Part shown: in pieces, positions 10,170 through 19,864 of the stretch
Numbering within the stretch: position 1 is the stretch's first letter
Layout: every line of letters starts with the position of its first letter
Assembly: GCA_934149405.1 (NCBI GenBank)
Contig: CAKPEV010000001.1
Span: 62,001 to 126,000 of the forward strand
DNA from: an uncultured Clostridia bacterium
Lineage (GTDB): Bacteria; Bacillota; Clostridia; TANB77; UBA1234
Length of the DNA: 64,000 bases
Reading direction: 5' to 3'
The notes under the pieces: model-generated
The model's input: the letters and a program-made list of their open reading frames with translations, nothing else
Database searches by the model: none
Told to the model about the DNA's origin: nothing
Made by a program: the position numbers and the translations under genes

Positions 10170-10427
10170 CTAAGAATGCATATGTTTGTACTTTTGCCTA
10201 GTAGCTTCACCTCCTCTTATATGTCTTTCTGCTTTATTATCATCTAAAACCTTTTTTGCCTCTCCAGCAAGCAAAGGATTAATTTTCATTAGTCTCTCTG
10301 TAACATCTTTATGTACTGTACTTTTGCTCACACCAAACCTTTTAGCGGCACCTCTTACGGTATCTTTTGTATCAATAATGTAATGTGCAAGTTCTACTGC
10401 ACGCTCTTCTATGTACACTTTTTCCAT
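10170..10427 (-). CDS. spoIIID: Sporulation transcription regulator SpoIIID
   Basis: 85 residues from the ATG at 10427, which has a GAGGGGG site; an upstream TTG at 10445 overlaps that site and is less likely. The helix-turn-helix TVRGAAKRFGVSKSTVHKDV and the tail AERHIRGGEATRQKYK are characteristic of SpoIIID. This is the mother-cell regulator that acts with sigma E in sporulation. Codon use is like the rest of the window. A diverged paralogue lies 150 bases downstream in the same orientation. Confidence 0.93.
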   Translation of the reverse strand: MEKVYIEERAVELAHYIIDTKDTVRGAAKRFGVSKSTVHKDVTERLMKINPLLAGEAKKVLDDNKAERHIRGGEATRQKYKHMHS

Positions 10428-10528
10428 AAACAAAAGCCCCCTCAAAATACAACTTTCTTTGTAAATTGTATTCTAAGAAGGCTCATGTTATTACTTTTTT
10501 AAACAGTTCTTTGTATTTGATTAATATT

Positions 10529-11635
10529 TTATTCTTCCATATTATTTTTCCAGTTAACTTCTATTAGTTCTATTATCTCTTCAGCTTGCTTTTTATAGTC
10601 TGGTTGTATTGGATCAAAGCCACTAAATGTATCACCACTATCTTCTGTTGTCAATTTTCCTTTTTCAAAACCTCCAGATATTCCAAGCATATATTCATCT
10701 TCTTCATAATCTTCGGCATTGCCTTTAAATTTATATATATAATACTCCATATTATCTTTTTCTAAAATATCAACAAATTCTATCTCTTTTGGTGCTTCTC
10801 CTAGTTCCATTGGACAAGCAAGCCACTCAATCATTTTTGCTTTCGCAATATCCTTCATTGTTATTCTTCCCGCTGGTATGATATCTTGTTTTTTTATTTT
10901 TTCTAACACCCTGAAAAGTGCATATGCAGTATCTTCTTTTTGAAGTAACCTTTCCATAGCATTTTCATCGATTTTAAGTCCATTACATACTTCAGATTTT
11001 ATCAAAAATATCGAAGGTCCAATCGCTAACTGCATATTTTTCAAGCCTTCCACATATTTCAATGTTTCATTATCATTTATAAATGATGAAACGTCGAGAA
11101 GTAGTTCTAATGCCAAGTTGGCTTTTTCGTCATCATGTTTGTTTTCAAGATACTTTGCCAGCATTGGAATTTTCTTGTTAATACCATTTATTAAAATCTT
11201 TTTATCCTCTTTATTTAAAAACTCACCTGTTGGATCATTGTATAGCAAAATAAGATACATACAATCCGCAATCCCATTATAAGAATCACTTGCCACTTTT
11301 GCTAAAACACTTGAAAACATCTTAAATTTTTGTTCTGGGAAACTCATATTTTCTAAGCCTGTTATGTATGGTAACTCTTTATATTTTAATTCTAAAAGCA
11401 AGCAAAAAACCATAAATTTAACATTATCCTCACTTGCACATAACCAGTGTAATAAAGTTGGCAATTTCTTTTTATCTAATTTTTCTGCGCCTTCTATAAA
11501 CTCTTTACTCCATGTATCTGCATCTTTCTTTGCATCTTCAGCTGTAATCTGCCAATCCTCTACTAATCTTTTTATTTCTTGGTCATCTATAACCAAGTTA
11601 ACGGCATCCACTAATTCTAAAAATTTTTCTCCCAT
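10529..11635 (-). CDS. Conserved-looking cytoplasmic protein of unknown function
   Basis: 368 residues, no signal peptide or membrane segment. The first 230 residues are predicted helical, resembling a small alpha-solenoid. The C-terminal third is more acidic and strand-rich (EYYIYKFKGNAEDYEEDEYMLGI). I recognise no motif. It starts 15 bases after the ylmH stop, so it is probably the last gene of a three-gene operon with the genes at 11651 and 12437. Confidence 0.6.
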   Translation of the reverse strand: MGEKFLELVDAVNLVIDDQEIKRLVEDWQITAEDAKKDADTWSKEFIEGAEKLDKKKLPTLLHWLCASEDNVKFMVFCLLLELKYKELPYITGLENMSFPEQKFKMFSSVLAKVASDSYNGIADCMYLILLYNDPTGEFLNKEDKKILINGINKKIPMLAKYLENKHDDEKANLALELLLDVSSFINDNETLKYVEGLKNMQLAIGPSIFLIKSEVCNGLKIDENAMERLLQKEDTAYALFRVLEKIKKQDIIPAGRITMKDIAKAKMIEWLACPMELGEAPKEIEFVDILEKDNMEYYIYKFKGNAEDYEEDEYMLGISGGFEKGKLTTEDSGDTFSGFDPIQPDYKKQAEEIIELIEVNWKNNMEE

Positions 11636-11650
11636 ACTATTTATTTCCCC

Positions 11651-12421
11651 CTATTTGTATTTCTTTATGTTATATATTTTCCTTTCTTTTTTATTCGTTC
11701 CCAAGAATTCATCTACAATGTATTTTCCTTTGCCCCTGATAGTAATAATATCTTTTGTTTTAATTTGTTTTGAATTCTTAATTTCTAACTGATTATTAAC
11801 TAAAACCCTTTCTGACAAAATATATTCTTCTGCAATTTTTCTAGAGCATTTAGCTAACTCAGCAACAAAATTATCTAATCTTTCAGAAGAAATAACTATT
11901 CTTATTTCTTCATATTCTTGTGGTTTCACTTTTATTTCAGTGATATCTTTTATCTCTATATTTGATTTTTTCAGCCTTGTTAGATGGCCCAAATTTTCTT
12001 TTATATATTCGGCATTTTCCTTAAGTACGATTATATATGCTTCATCTTCAAAAACAATTATATCTCCAAATCTTTCTCTTTCTAGGCCAAGCTTCATAAG
12101 ACAAGAAAGATAGTCGCTATGCATATATACGCCTATTTGTTCATTTGGCAATTTTATATTTATAACTTTTATAATATTTTCTATGTTTTTCTCTGCAATC
12201 TCCTTGGTAAACTTTTCAGGATACACAATCAAAACCTTTCTTGCAGCCTCTTCATAACCACCAAAAAAGAAATAATTATTATACATTCTTATTTCTTTTT
12301 CAATCTGTGAAATCTCCTGCTCATTAAAAAAGCACGTGTTTTGTATTTTATTTTTCTTTCTCGCAATTTCAAATTTATCTATAACATTTGCAAGTTTAAA
12401 ATCCTTTTCTTTGTTTTCCAT
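11651..12421 (-). CDS. ylmH: YlmH-type RNA-binding protein (S4 domain)
   Basis: 256 residues. The C-terminal S4 domain (SSERLDNFVAELAKCSRKIA ... VLVNNQ) binds RNA. The N-terminal 170 residues fit the YlmH fold (YEEAARKVLIVYPE). In Firmicutes ylmH usually lies in the division cluster and YlmH has been tied to rescue of stalled ribosomes. Here it follows a CmpB-type membrane gene. GAGG site at the start. Confidence 0.85.
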   Translation of the reverse strand: MENKEKDFKLANVIDKFEIARKKNKIQNTCFFNEQEISQIEKEIRMYNNYFFFGGYEEAARKVLIVYPEKFTKEIAEKNIENIIKVINIKLPNEQIGVYMHSDYLSCLMKLGLERERFGDIIVFEDEAYIIVLKENAEYIKENLGHLTRLKKSNIEIKDITEIKVKPQEYEEIRIVISSERLDNFVAELAKCSRKIAEEYILSERVLVNNQLEIKNSKQIKTKDIITIRGKGKYIVDEFLGTNKKERKIYNIKKYK

Positions 12422-12436
12422 GATTTCCTCTAAATC

Positions 12437-13165
12437 TTATTTTTTATCCGTCAATTTTAGCTTTTCTATATACTTTTTCAAATATTCTTTAAGTGGTTCT
12501 CTTGTACTAAAAGCAAATAAGAATCTATATTTTTCTTTTGCATCTTCTGCAGATTTTCTAATATGATGTTTTAATTCTTCATATTTGATTAGTACATTGT
12601 TCTCTTTTGCGAACTTTCTAATCTTGCTAACAACGTTGAAAGAATAGCATACGTCGACCATGAATATGCCAAAAAATGTGCCAAGTATAAATGAAAACTC
12701 TAAATTTTTAGAGAACCAGTCTAGTGCATTTATAATATATGGATGAATACAGAAATAATATATTGCTCCAAGTATTGCCCAAATTATAGAAAATCTTAAA
12801 CAGATTATTCCTTTGTAATTAAACTTCTCTTTTGAATAATCCCAAAGTTTTACTTTCATACCAACTATAAAGATTACTCCGGCAATATATTCAATTAAAG
12901 TCATGCAAAATGCCATTGCTATAAATAAAACAATCTTATTCCAAATAGGATTTGCTATCAAATTATACTTTTCAAGTCCTGCAAGCAAATACAAAATGCA
13001 AAGTCCGAAACCATAAAGTGGCAAATATGGACCTGTTAGAAATCCTGGGTTTATCCACTTTCTATCTACATTTTGCTTATTAAATCTCCTAAATAAAACT
13101 TCCATAATCCAACCAGCGGTACAACCAATAAAAAATAAAAAGAATAGTTTTAATATTTCGCTCAT
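12437..13165 (-). CDS. CmpB-type integral membrane protein (annotated as putative ABC permease)
   Basis: 242 residues with about six membrane segments and the family signature near the N-terminus (GCTAGWIMEVLFRR ... INPGFLTGPYLPLYGFG). Members of this family are called putative ABC transporter permeases but transport is not demonstrated. The C-terminal 60 residues are charged and cytoplasmic. GGAG site; first gene of the operon with ylmH. Confidence 0.8.
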   Translation of the reverse strand: MSEILKLFFLFFIGCTAGWIMEVLFRRFNKQNVDRKWINPGFLTGPYLPLYGFGLCILYLLAGLEKYNLIANPIWNKIVLFIAMAFCMTLIEYIAGVIFIVGMKVKLWDYSKEKFNYKGIICLRFSIIWAILGAIYYFCIHPYIINALDWFSKNLEFSFILGTFFGIFMVDVCYSFNVVSKIRKFAKENNVLIKYEELKHHIRKSAEDAKEKYRFLFAFSTREPLKEYLKKYIEKLKLTDKK

Positions 13166-13230
13166 AATCTGCTCCTTTTCTGCTTTTTAGGTAATTTTAT
13201 CATATTTTATTAAATTTTCCAATATTGCAA

Positions 13231-13270
13231 TAAAAAAATGACACTCTACTTTTAAATAGAGTGTCATTTT
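13231..13270 (-). terminator. Terminator of the SLH/FIVAR gene
   Basis: AAAATGACACTCTA pairs with TAGAGTGTCATTTT around a short loop, and a T run follows on the minus strand. Confidence 0.88.
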
Positions 13271-13292
13271 GATTTTATTAATTATTTTCTTC

Positions 13293-16088
13293 TTATTGAT
13301 TTTGATTGTCTCCACTTTGTGATGTAGGCTTTTTAGTATTCTTAAAATCTTCTAATGCAGTATCTAATTCATCCACTGCTGTTGACAATTCATCAGATGT
13401 GACTTTGGCTTTATTCAAAACATTCTCAGCCTTAGTAATAGCAGTCTTCAAAGCTTTTATTCCTTCAGTTGTATACTCATCGGTCTTTTCCACTTCGATT
13501 TTAGCAACTTCGATTTTAGCGCTCAATTCTTTTTTCTTCTTTGTTACATTGCCTTTTTCTATTGTTACAGCATCATTTATTTCTTCTATTTTTGTTATTT
13601 TTTCTGCTCTAGTTGTTTCTGGCAAATTCAATGCCTTTGATACATCTGTAGCATTCTTGTAATCCTCTGCAGAAGTTTTAGCACTCTTTAATACATCACT
13701 TATCTTATTTTTATTCATATCGTCTATAGCTTTTTCAAGATTTGCTCTAGCTGTTTTTATGTCAGATGCCTTACTCTTTTCTGTTAATTTATCCGCATTA
13801 TTACGTGCTGTTTCAAATTTTGCGTACTCAGTATCGAAATAATCATCATTAGTTATCTTTGCAGCATCTTTTAATAAAATCAACAACTCTGCATATTCTT
13901 TTTCAGAATTACCTTCTAAACCTGCAATTGCGTTATTTAAGTTCTTTGTAGCTTTTTGTATTTGCTCTATTGTTGCTGTTGTCGTATTTATAGCTTTTGC
14001 ATCATCCCACATTGCTTTAAACAATTCATAAGAAGTTTCTGTATAATTTTCTTTAGCACCAACTTTTGATGCATCTGCTAAAGCAACTTTTAATTCTGCA
14101 ATAGCTTTCTCCTTATCTGCATCCGCTGTTGTTTTTGTCAAACCTTTTAAAGCTGAACTCAATTTTGTTTTAGCTGAATCCAAGCTGCTCTTCGTCGCAT
14201 TTGTTTTTGCAAGTAATGTGTTTGCTGAAGATAAAGCTGAATAAAATGTATTATACGTACTTGTTACATATGATGACTTATTCTTTACTGCATCTGTAAC
14301 GTCTTTACTGTCTACTAATGCTCTTAGTGCAGCTTTTGATTTTGCAATTTCTTTTTCAGAAGTAGTTGTAGCTTTCTTCAAACCATCATACGCACTCTTT
14401 AATGTATTATAAGCTTTCTTTACCTCTGTTGCATTCTTCCATTTTGTTGAGGAATTCTTTACTGTTTCAGCTTTATTAAGTGCAGACATTAAATTAGCAT
14501 AAGTTGCTTGTGTGTATCTTTCTTCATTGACATCATAAGCATCATTCATCAAATCTTTAAGATCTGTTTGATACTTCTTCAAACTAGCTGTGCTATCACC
14601 AGCATCATCAGCTCCATCAACGAAAACAATGATATATGTTGTTCCACCAAATTCGAATACTACTGCAGAGTCATCATCTTCAGAAATATCAGAATAAGAC
14701 ATTGACCTAAGTGTTGATTTATACACTTTAGCAATTTGACAAGATGAATCTAAATCAATTCTAGTTTTATCATCTAATGTTATTCTTGATTTAGAAACTG
14801 TTGCAACAACCTCTGAATCATCGATTGAAGCACTCTTTAAAATTATAACTTCATTATCCGAATTTAAATAATATAAAATTATATCATCTTCATCTGGCAT
14901 ATCATCTTCATCTGCCATTGGATATGTTTTAGAAGATGATGTTTTATAATTAGCTACCTTTATTCCATCATTCTTTTTAGAGATAGAAACATCAGATTCT
15001 GTAACAATTCCTAAATAAACTTGCTCTGGTGGAAATGCAACTATATATTCAACAGTTGAACCACTAAATACCAATATTGCCTCAACAGCCTCATCTATGC
15101 TATCTACGCCATATAATAGTATACGACTGCTCTTTGGCAAATCATATCCTTTTGAGCTACCACCATCAATGTAAATCTTTGAAGATGTAACTTTTTCTAT
15201 AAATCCTTGCTTTGTTGTATTATTAGAAGTCTTTTCAGATTTTATAATTTTTTTAGTAGTGTTATTGTACAAAATATTATACTTTTGACCATACATCTTT
15301 GCCGCTTCGCCAGCATCCATAGTAACTGTTACTGTCTTATCGCCCTTTAATTTGATAGTCGCAGTTTCATAATCATCATCAAAATTAATTGAATCGATTA
15401 ACACATCAGAAAAATAAGTGAACTTTGTCATTTTTTTGTTTAACAATTTTTCGCCTTCTCCATAAATAACTCCTGATGAATTTTGTCCAACTGGAGATGC
15501 AACACCAGTTCTAAGCATATTCCAAAGCATAATTGCTACATTTCCTCTTTTAGCGCCATCATTTGAATTAACTGTACCTACTGAAGAGTATAGTGATAAC
15601 TTTTTAGCTTGGTTAATATAATTATTTGGCCAAGACTCTTTGCTCTTTGAAACAACATCTTCATATTCCAAAGCTCTTAAAATCATAGCTGTAGCCTCTG
15701 CATATGATACTGTATTATTAGGTCCAAAATTTCCATTTGGATATCCATTTATAACACCAAGTTCAGATGCCAAATTTACATACGCATATGCCCAATGACC
15801 TTTCATATCTTTAAACTTTGTAGTCTTATTTCCAGCCGCCGTAACTTTGCTTTCTTGACCTAGGGCCACAACCATAAGCTTTGCCATCTCAGCTCTAGTA
15901 ACCGCCTTTTCCGGTCTATAAGTATTGTCTTCTGGGTATCCACTTACTACCCCAAGTGTAATAAGAGTATCTACGGAATCTTCATATTTAGTATTTTTTA
16001 TATCCTTAAGTGAAGTCGCCGCAAAAACCACACTGCTAACACACAAAATAACAATCGTACAAATTATAATCATTATTCTTTTTCTCAT
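13293..16088 (-). CDS. Secreted S-layer-homology protein with FIVAR-like helical repeats
   Basis: 931 residues from the ATG at 16088, chosen because AAGGAGG precedes it and a signal peptide follows at once (MRKRIMIIICTIVILC... cut after VFA). Three SLH motifs lie in residues 25-210 (DTLITLGVVSGYPEDNTYRP, AYVNLASELGVINGYPNGNF, SNDGAKRGNVAIMLWNMLR), which anchor proteins to secondary cell-wall polymer. After a strand-rich middle, residues 520-900 contain helical repeats of FIVAR type (LMSALNKAETVKNSS, LKSAYDGLKKA). These are common in carbohydrate- or surface-binding proteins. It probably forms part of the cell envelope beside the S-layer locus. Confidence 0.85.
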   Translation of the reverse strand: MRKRIMIIICTIVILCVSSVVFAATSLKDIKNTKYEDSVDTLITLGVVSGYPEDNTYRPEKAVTRAEMAKLMVVALGQESKVTAAGNKTTKFKDMKGHWAYAYVNLASELGVINGYPNGNFGPNNTVSYAEATAMILRALEYEDVVSKSKESWPNNYINQAKKLSLYSSVGTVNSNDGAKRGNVAIMLWNMLRTGVASPVGQNSSGVIYGEGEKLLNKKMTKFTYFSDVLIDSINFDDDYETATIKLKGDKTVTVTMDAGEAAKMYGQKYNILYNNTTKKIIKSEKTSNNTTKQGFIEKVTSSKIYIDGGSSKGYDLPKSSRILLYGVDSIDEAVEAILVFSGSTVEYIVAFPPEQVYLGIVTESDVSISKKNDGIKVANYKTSSSKTYPMADEDDMPDEDDIILYYLNSDNEVIILKSASIDDSEVVATVSKSRITLDDKTRIDLDSSCQIAKVYKSTLRSMSYSDISEDDDSAVVFEFGGTTYIIVFVDGADDAGDSTASLKKYQTDLKDLMNDAYDVNEERYTQATYANLMSALNKAETVKNSSTKWKNATEVKKAYNTLKSAYDGLKKATTTSEKEIAKSKAALRALVDSKDVTDAVKNKSSYVTSTYNTFYSALSSANTLLAKTNATKSSLDSAKTKLSSALKGLTKTTADADKEKAIAELKVALADASKVGAKENYTETSYELFKAMWDDAKAINTTTATIEQIQKATKNLNNAIAGLEGNSEKEYAELLILLKDAAKITNDDYFDTEYAKFETARNNADKLTEKSKASDIKTARANLEKAIDDMNKNKISDVLKSAKTSAEDYKNATDVSKALNLPETTRAEKITKIEEINDAVTIEKGNVTKKKKELSAKIEVAKIEVEKTDEYTTEGIKALKTAITKAENVLNKAKVTSDELSTAVDELDTALEDFKNTKKPTSQSGDNQNQ

Positions 16089-16121
16089 GTATTTTATCCT
16101 CCTTCTTATTTCCCTAGCAAC

Positions 16122-16150
16122 ATTATACATTAATGGAATTTTTAATACAA
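16122..16150 (-). promoter_or_regulatory. Candidate sigma-A promoter of the SLH/FIVAR gene
   Basis: On the minus strand TTGTAT, 17 bases, then TATAAT, about 35 bases before the start codon. It lies between the gene and the recombinase. Confidence 0.6.
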
Positions 16151-16206
16151 CTATAAAGATTAAAATATTTTAAAAATTGTTATATCTCAATTAATACAAT
16201 TTTTCA

Positions 16207-16229
16207 AAAATACACATACAATACACAAA
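16207..16229. repeat. Left pair of AATACACA motifs at the recombinase gene
   Basis: Two direct copies of AATACACA are spaced 12 bases apart, immediately after the recombinase stop codon. The same two motifs occur in the same orientation beyond the recombinase start (17284-17319). They are candidate binding or attachment sites. Confidence 0.55.
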
Positions 16230-17264
16230 TCAACATTTAATCTTGTTTATTTCTTTGTTAATATCTTTTTGCAATCTATGTGTATATGTTCTCTCCGTAA
16301 GGTCTTTTATCTTATGACCAATCACTATTTTTAGAACATATTCATCAACTTTACATCTTTTTGCAAGGGTTACAAAAGTGTGTCTCGTATCATGTGGCTT
16401 ATGTTTCATTTTTAATGCTTTCATTATTTTTCTAAACCTATTTCTATAATCATCATAAGACATAATATCACCATTCTCTTTATTGCAAAGTCTCTCATTT
16501 TGTATGTTGTATAAACTAGATATAAGCGGGTAAATAGCGTCATGAATAGGTATAATTCTGTTTTTGCCGGCATCTGTTTTTAATCCACCTTTCATTACTT
16601 TTTTCTTTAAATCTATATTCGAATTTTTTATTTCGACTAATTCCCTTGGCCTTAATCCTGTATAAATATTTATTAAAACCATGTTTACAAATGGCATATC
16701 AACATTCTTCCAGAGTTTTTCAATTTCTCTATCCGAAAATGGGACTCTTTCAAAAGTCTTAGATAAATGCGGAATTTCACAATACGTAGCATAATTTTTG
16801 TCAACGATTTCATGTTTAATCGCATATCTATACATCATATTATATAAACTCTTCATTCTACTTTTAGTAGCACTTCCAACATCTGCATGATTTATCGAAT
16901 TTTCTAAATCACAAACTCTTATATCTTTAAATTTGAGATTTAATAGTTTTTCACTGTGATTATAAGCTGCAATCCATGTTCTTCTCGAAGAAGGTACTAT
17001 GTTTTCAAAATGTTCTTTGCTCCATAGCTCATAAAGTTCCGCAAAAGTAACATTTTGATTTTCAAGTTTATAAGGCGACTCATTAAAATTCGAAAGTGCA
17101 ATTAATCCCTCCTCTTTAGTTTTAAAATACCCAATCGTTTTATAAGCCTGCACCTTTCCTCTTTCGTTACTCACTTTCCATCCTATCGTAATTCTAACCC
17201 TGTATGGATTTCTTCTGTTTCCTGGCAATTTATGAACTGAGCCAAAACCATTTGGTAATCTCAT
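16230..17264 (-). CDS. Tyrosine recombinase/integrase
   Basis: 344 residues from the ATG at 17264 (GGAGAGG site; the longer frame upstream has no such site). The N-terminal strands (MRLPNGFGSVHKL) resemble arm-type DNA-binding domains. The core-binding domain covers about residues 80-170. The catalytic domain has Arg in TGLRPRELVEI, HxxR in HDTRHTF, His in GHKIKDLTERTYTH and the Tyr nucleophile near the C-terminus. All key residues are present. It lies just outside the left inverted repeat of the S-layer cassettes, with AATACACA motifs on both sides. It may invert the cassettes, or it may be a minimal mobile element. Confidence 0.93.
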   Translation of the reverse strand: MRLPNGFGSVHKLPGNRRNPYRVRITIGWKVSNERGKVQAYKTIGYFKTKEEGLIALSNFNESPYKLENQNVTFAELYELWSKEHFENIVPSSRRTWIAAYNHSEKLLNLKFKDIRVCDLENSINHADVGSATKSRMKSLYNMMYRYAIKHEIVDKNYATYCEIPHLSKTFERVPFSDREIEKLWKNVDMPFVNMVLINIYTGLRPRELVEIKNSNIDLKKKVMKGGLKTDAGKNRIIPIHDAIYPLISSLYNIQNERLCNKENGDIMSYDDYRNRFRKIMKALKMKHKPHDTRHTFVTLAKRCKVDEYVLKIVIGHKIKDLTERTYTHRLQKDINKEINKIKC

Positions 17265-17283
17265 ACTACCTCTCCTTCCATCT

Positions 17284-17319
17284 AAAATACACATAAATAA
17301 GTACCATATAATACACAAA
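17284..17319. repeat. Right pair of AATACACA motifs at the recombinase gene
   Basis: AAAATACACATA followed by AATACACAAA, the same two elements as at 16207-16229 but with wider spacing. They lie in the recombinase promoter region. Confidence 0.55.
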
Positions 17320-17383
17320 GTATCAAATACCATTTAAAAAAAGCCTATATAATCATTATCTCCAGAAAAGCATAAAAAAATTC

Positions 17384-17610
17384 AGTTACATATGCAGAAG
17401 CTGTAACTATGGCAATCAGAGTTTTAGGCTATAAAACAGTAGTTGAAGCCAAAGGAACATGGCCAACAAATTATATAGCTAAAGCTCAAGAATTAAAAGT
17501 ATTAAAAGACGTTAAATACAAAGCTTACAACGACGGTGCTGTAAGAGGAAACGTAGCATTATTAATCTGGAACATGTTAAGAACTAACATGTGGGATGTA
17601 AATAGCGAAA
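17384..17610 (+). repeat. Inverted repeat A of the S-layer locus
   Basis: Position p matches 39511 minus p on the other strand. Two perfect blocks, 17475-17533 (59 bp) and 17535-17602 (68 bp), are separated by one mismatch. The outer part has scattered synonymous differences. Confidence 0.9.
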
Positions 17611-19760
17611 GCGAAAAAGATGGTCTTAATTATTCAAAAGCTGGCACAATGATTAATAAGTATTTCGACGATTATACTTATGCAACAGCTACATTTACAG
17701 GATTCAATATTACAGATGGAAAAGTTGAAATGGGAGTAACAGCTGAATATGAAGAAAATGGTAAGTTATTTAACCTTTTCAAAAAAGACCAATACGAATA
17801 TGCTGGCAATGATTTCTACACATTTGTTTCAGGAGAAGAAGTTGAAGTACTTGTAAATGAAGAAGATGAAACATTGTTAACAATAGTTTCAACAGGTGCT
17901 GATAAACTAGTTGATGGTTTGAAGAAGGATATCAATGATGATTACGATGAACTTAAAGATAATCAAAATGATTATGATTATGCTTACGCAATAATCAAAA
18001 ATAAAAAAGTTAAAGAATCAACAAGATTAAAAGTTGTTTCTGATACATATATCAATGATGTTGATACTTCAAATAAGAAATATGTTAAATTTAATGAAAC
18101 AAACTCATTAAAATTCGTATACGATGACGAAGAAGATAATATATACATTAAAGATGGTGAAAGAGTTACAGTAAAAGATATTAAAGTTGGTGATGTACTA
18201 TCTAAAGTAGCAGTTCAAACAGAAAAAACAGATGAAATCATAGAAAAAGTACCAACATTTTATGTTGTTTCAAATTCAACAATTAAAGGTAAATTAACAA
18301 AAGTTGTACTAGATAAAGAAGAAAATGAAACTACAGCAACAATCGGTGGAAACGAATATACTGTTGATGGTTCAGCTGTATACTATGAAGACCCAGAAGA
18401 AGATAATGATTATGATAACTTCACAGAAGGTAATTTCACAAGTGCCATGAAAGGTGAAGTTGTTGAAGCAAAATGTGACTTCTTAGGAAGAGTTGTTGCT
18501 GTGTTATTTGACGGTGAAATAAATGAAGGCGACGATGAAGAAGACATCAAAGTTGGTTTCTACGCAATTACAAGCGATGTTGAAGGTAGATATGAATTAT
18601 CTTTAGAAAATGAAAAAGGAAAAGATACATATCAATTTGCAGATAACCATACTGGAAGACAATTACTAGATGAAGACTTGAAAGGTACATTCTCAATAGT
18701 ATCATTTGATAAAGACAGTGATATAGAGGATTTAACAGATTACGCAAATGGAACTTTCCAATTAAAAGCTAATAAATCTGGCGAATATGATGAAGTTTTC
18801 GAGAATTTACCAACTGAATTAGTATATGATAAGGATGGACATAAATACATTATTTCTAAGGATTTGAATGCAAGTTATGATAAAGACAATAAGTCAATAA
18901 CAGTAGGAAACGAATCTGTAAAAGTAAATAGCGACACAGTTGTTGTTACATTAGTTTATGATGACAAAGGAACAAAAAGATTAAAAGATGATGAATGCAG
19001 AGTTGAATTCTCTGAAGGAACAAAAGCTATTGAAAAACTAAAAGGTGAACCAGCAGTAGTAATTACTGATGGAGCAAACAGATTTGCAAAAGCTAAATAT
19101 GTTGTAATATTTGATGAAGTATCTAACAAAGAGGAAAATCTAGTTGGTATAATAGCAAATATTGAAAAGAATGAATTAGGTGATTGGTACATTACTATCG
19201 CTGACACAAGAATTACAAGTGAAAAAGAATTAGCAAAAGCAAAGAAAGATGCTAGAGTATTAAAAGATGTATCAGATGCTCAAGCAAAGGATTACAGAGA
19301 TAACTATCAAGTTGTTCTATATTCTTTAGAAGAGAACAAAGACGGTGAAGAAGAAGTTGTAATCGAAAGAGGAATTACAAATGACGAGTTGAAAAATAGT
19401 GAAATAAACCATGCATATATTGCTAAGAGTGATGATTCTAAGAATAAGAATGTAAGCTCAGATGGTAGAGAAGCTGTTATAACTCTAAATGAAGATGCAC
19501 CTCAAGAAATAAAAGCTTTATTAAACGGAGACAAATTAGATCTTGATGACGAAGATGTTGTTGATTTCTTTGAAGATTACAAAATAGTCATCCTTGATGT
19601 TGAAACTGACACTGATGAAGATGAGACAGAAGACCAACGTTATGCTACTGGATACAAAGAAGTAGATTACTCAAAAGTAGAATTAAAGGAATTAGACAGA
19701 ATTTCAATTGATTCTAATAATGACGTTGTTACAATAATCAGAGGTTTAGGAGAAAGATAA
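17384..19760 (+). pseudogene. Silent, promoterless S-layer gene cassette (5'-truncated)
   Basis: The open frame of about 790 codons begins inside the third SLH motif (VTYAEAVTMAIRVLGYK) at the point matching codon 125 of the complete S-layer gene. It then runs without interruption to a normal C-terminus (TIIRGLGER). It lacks a signal peptide, the first two SLH motifs, a ribosome binding site and any promoter; the first ATG (17409) is an internal methionine. The first 75 residues are almost identical to the complete gene. The rest is homologous but diverged, with conserved islands such as EFSEGTKAI and FDEVSNKE. An intact frame without a start suggests it is kept as a reserve sequence rather than decaying. 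Confidence 0.8.
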
Positions 19761-19803
19761 AATTTAACAACAAGAAATGAAACCTAGTTAAATGAATCGC
19801 AAA

Positions 19804-19838
19804 ACCCCCGAGGCATACGCCCCGGGGGTCTCTTTTTT
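19804..19838. terminator. Bidirectional terminator between the two S-layer sequences
   Basis: ACCCCCG pairs with CGGGGGT around a loop containing a further GGC/GCC pairing. A T run lies to the right and an A run to the left. It is unusually GC-rich for this genome and sits between the two convergent S-layer sequences. Confidence 0.88.
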
Positions 19839-19864
19839 CAAAGATTTAATAATCTATTCAATTA

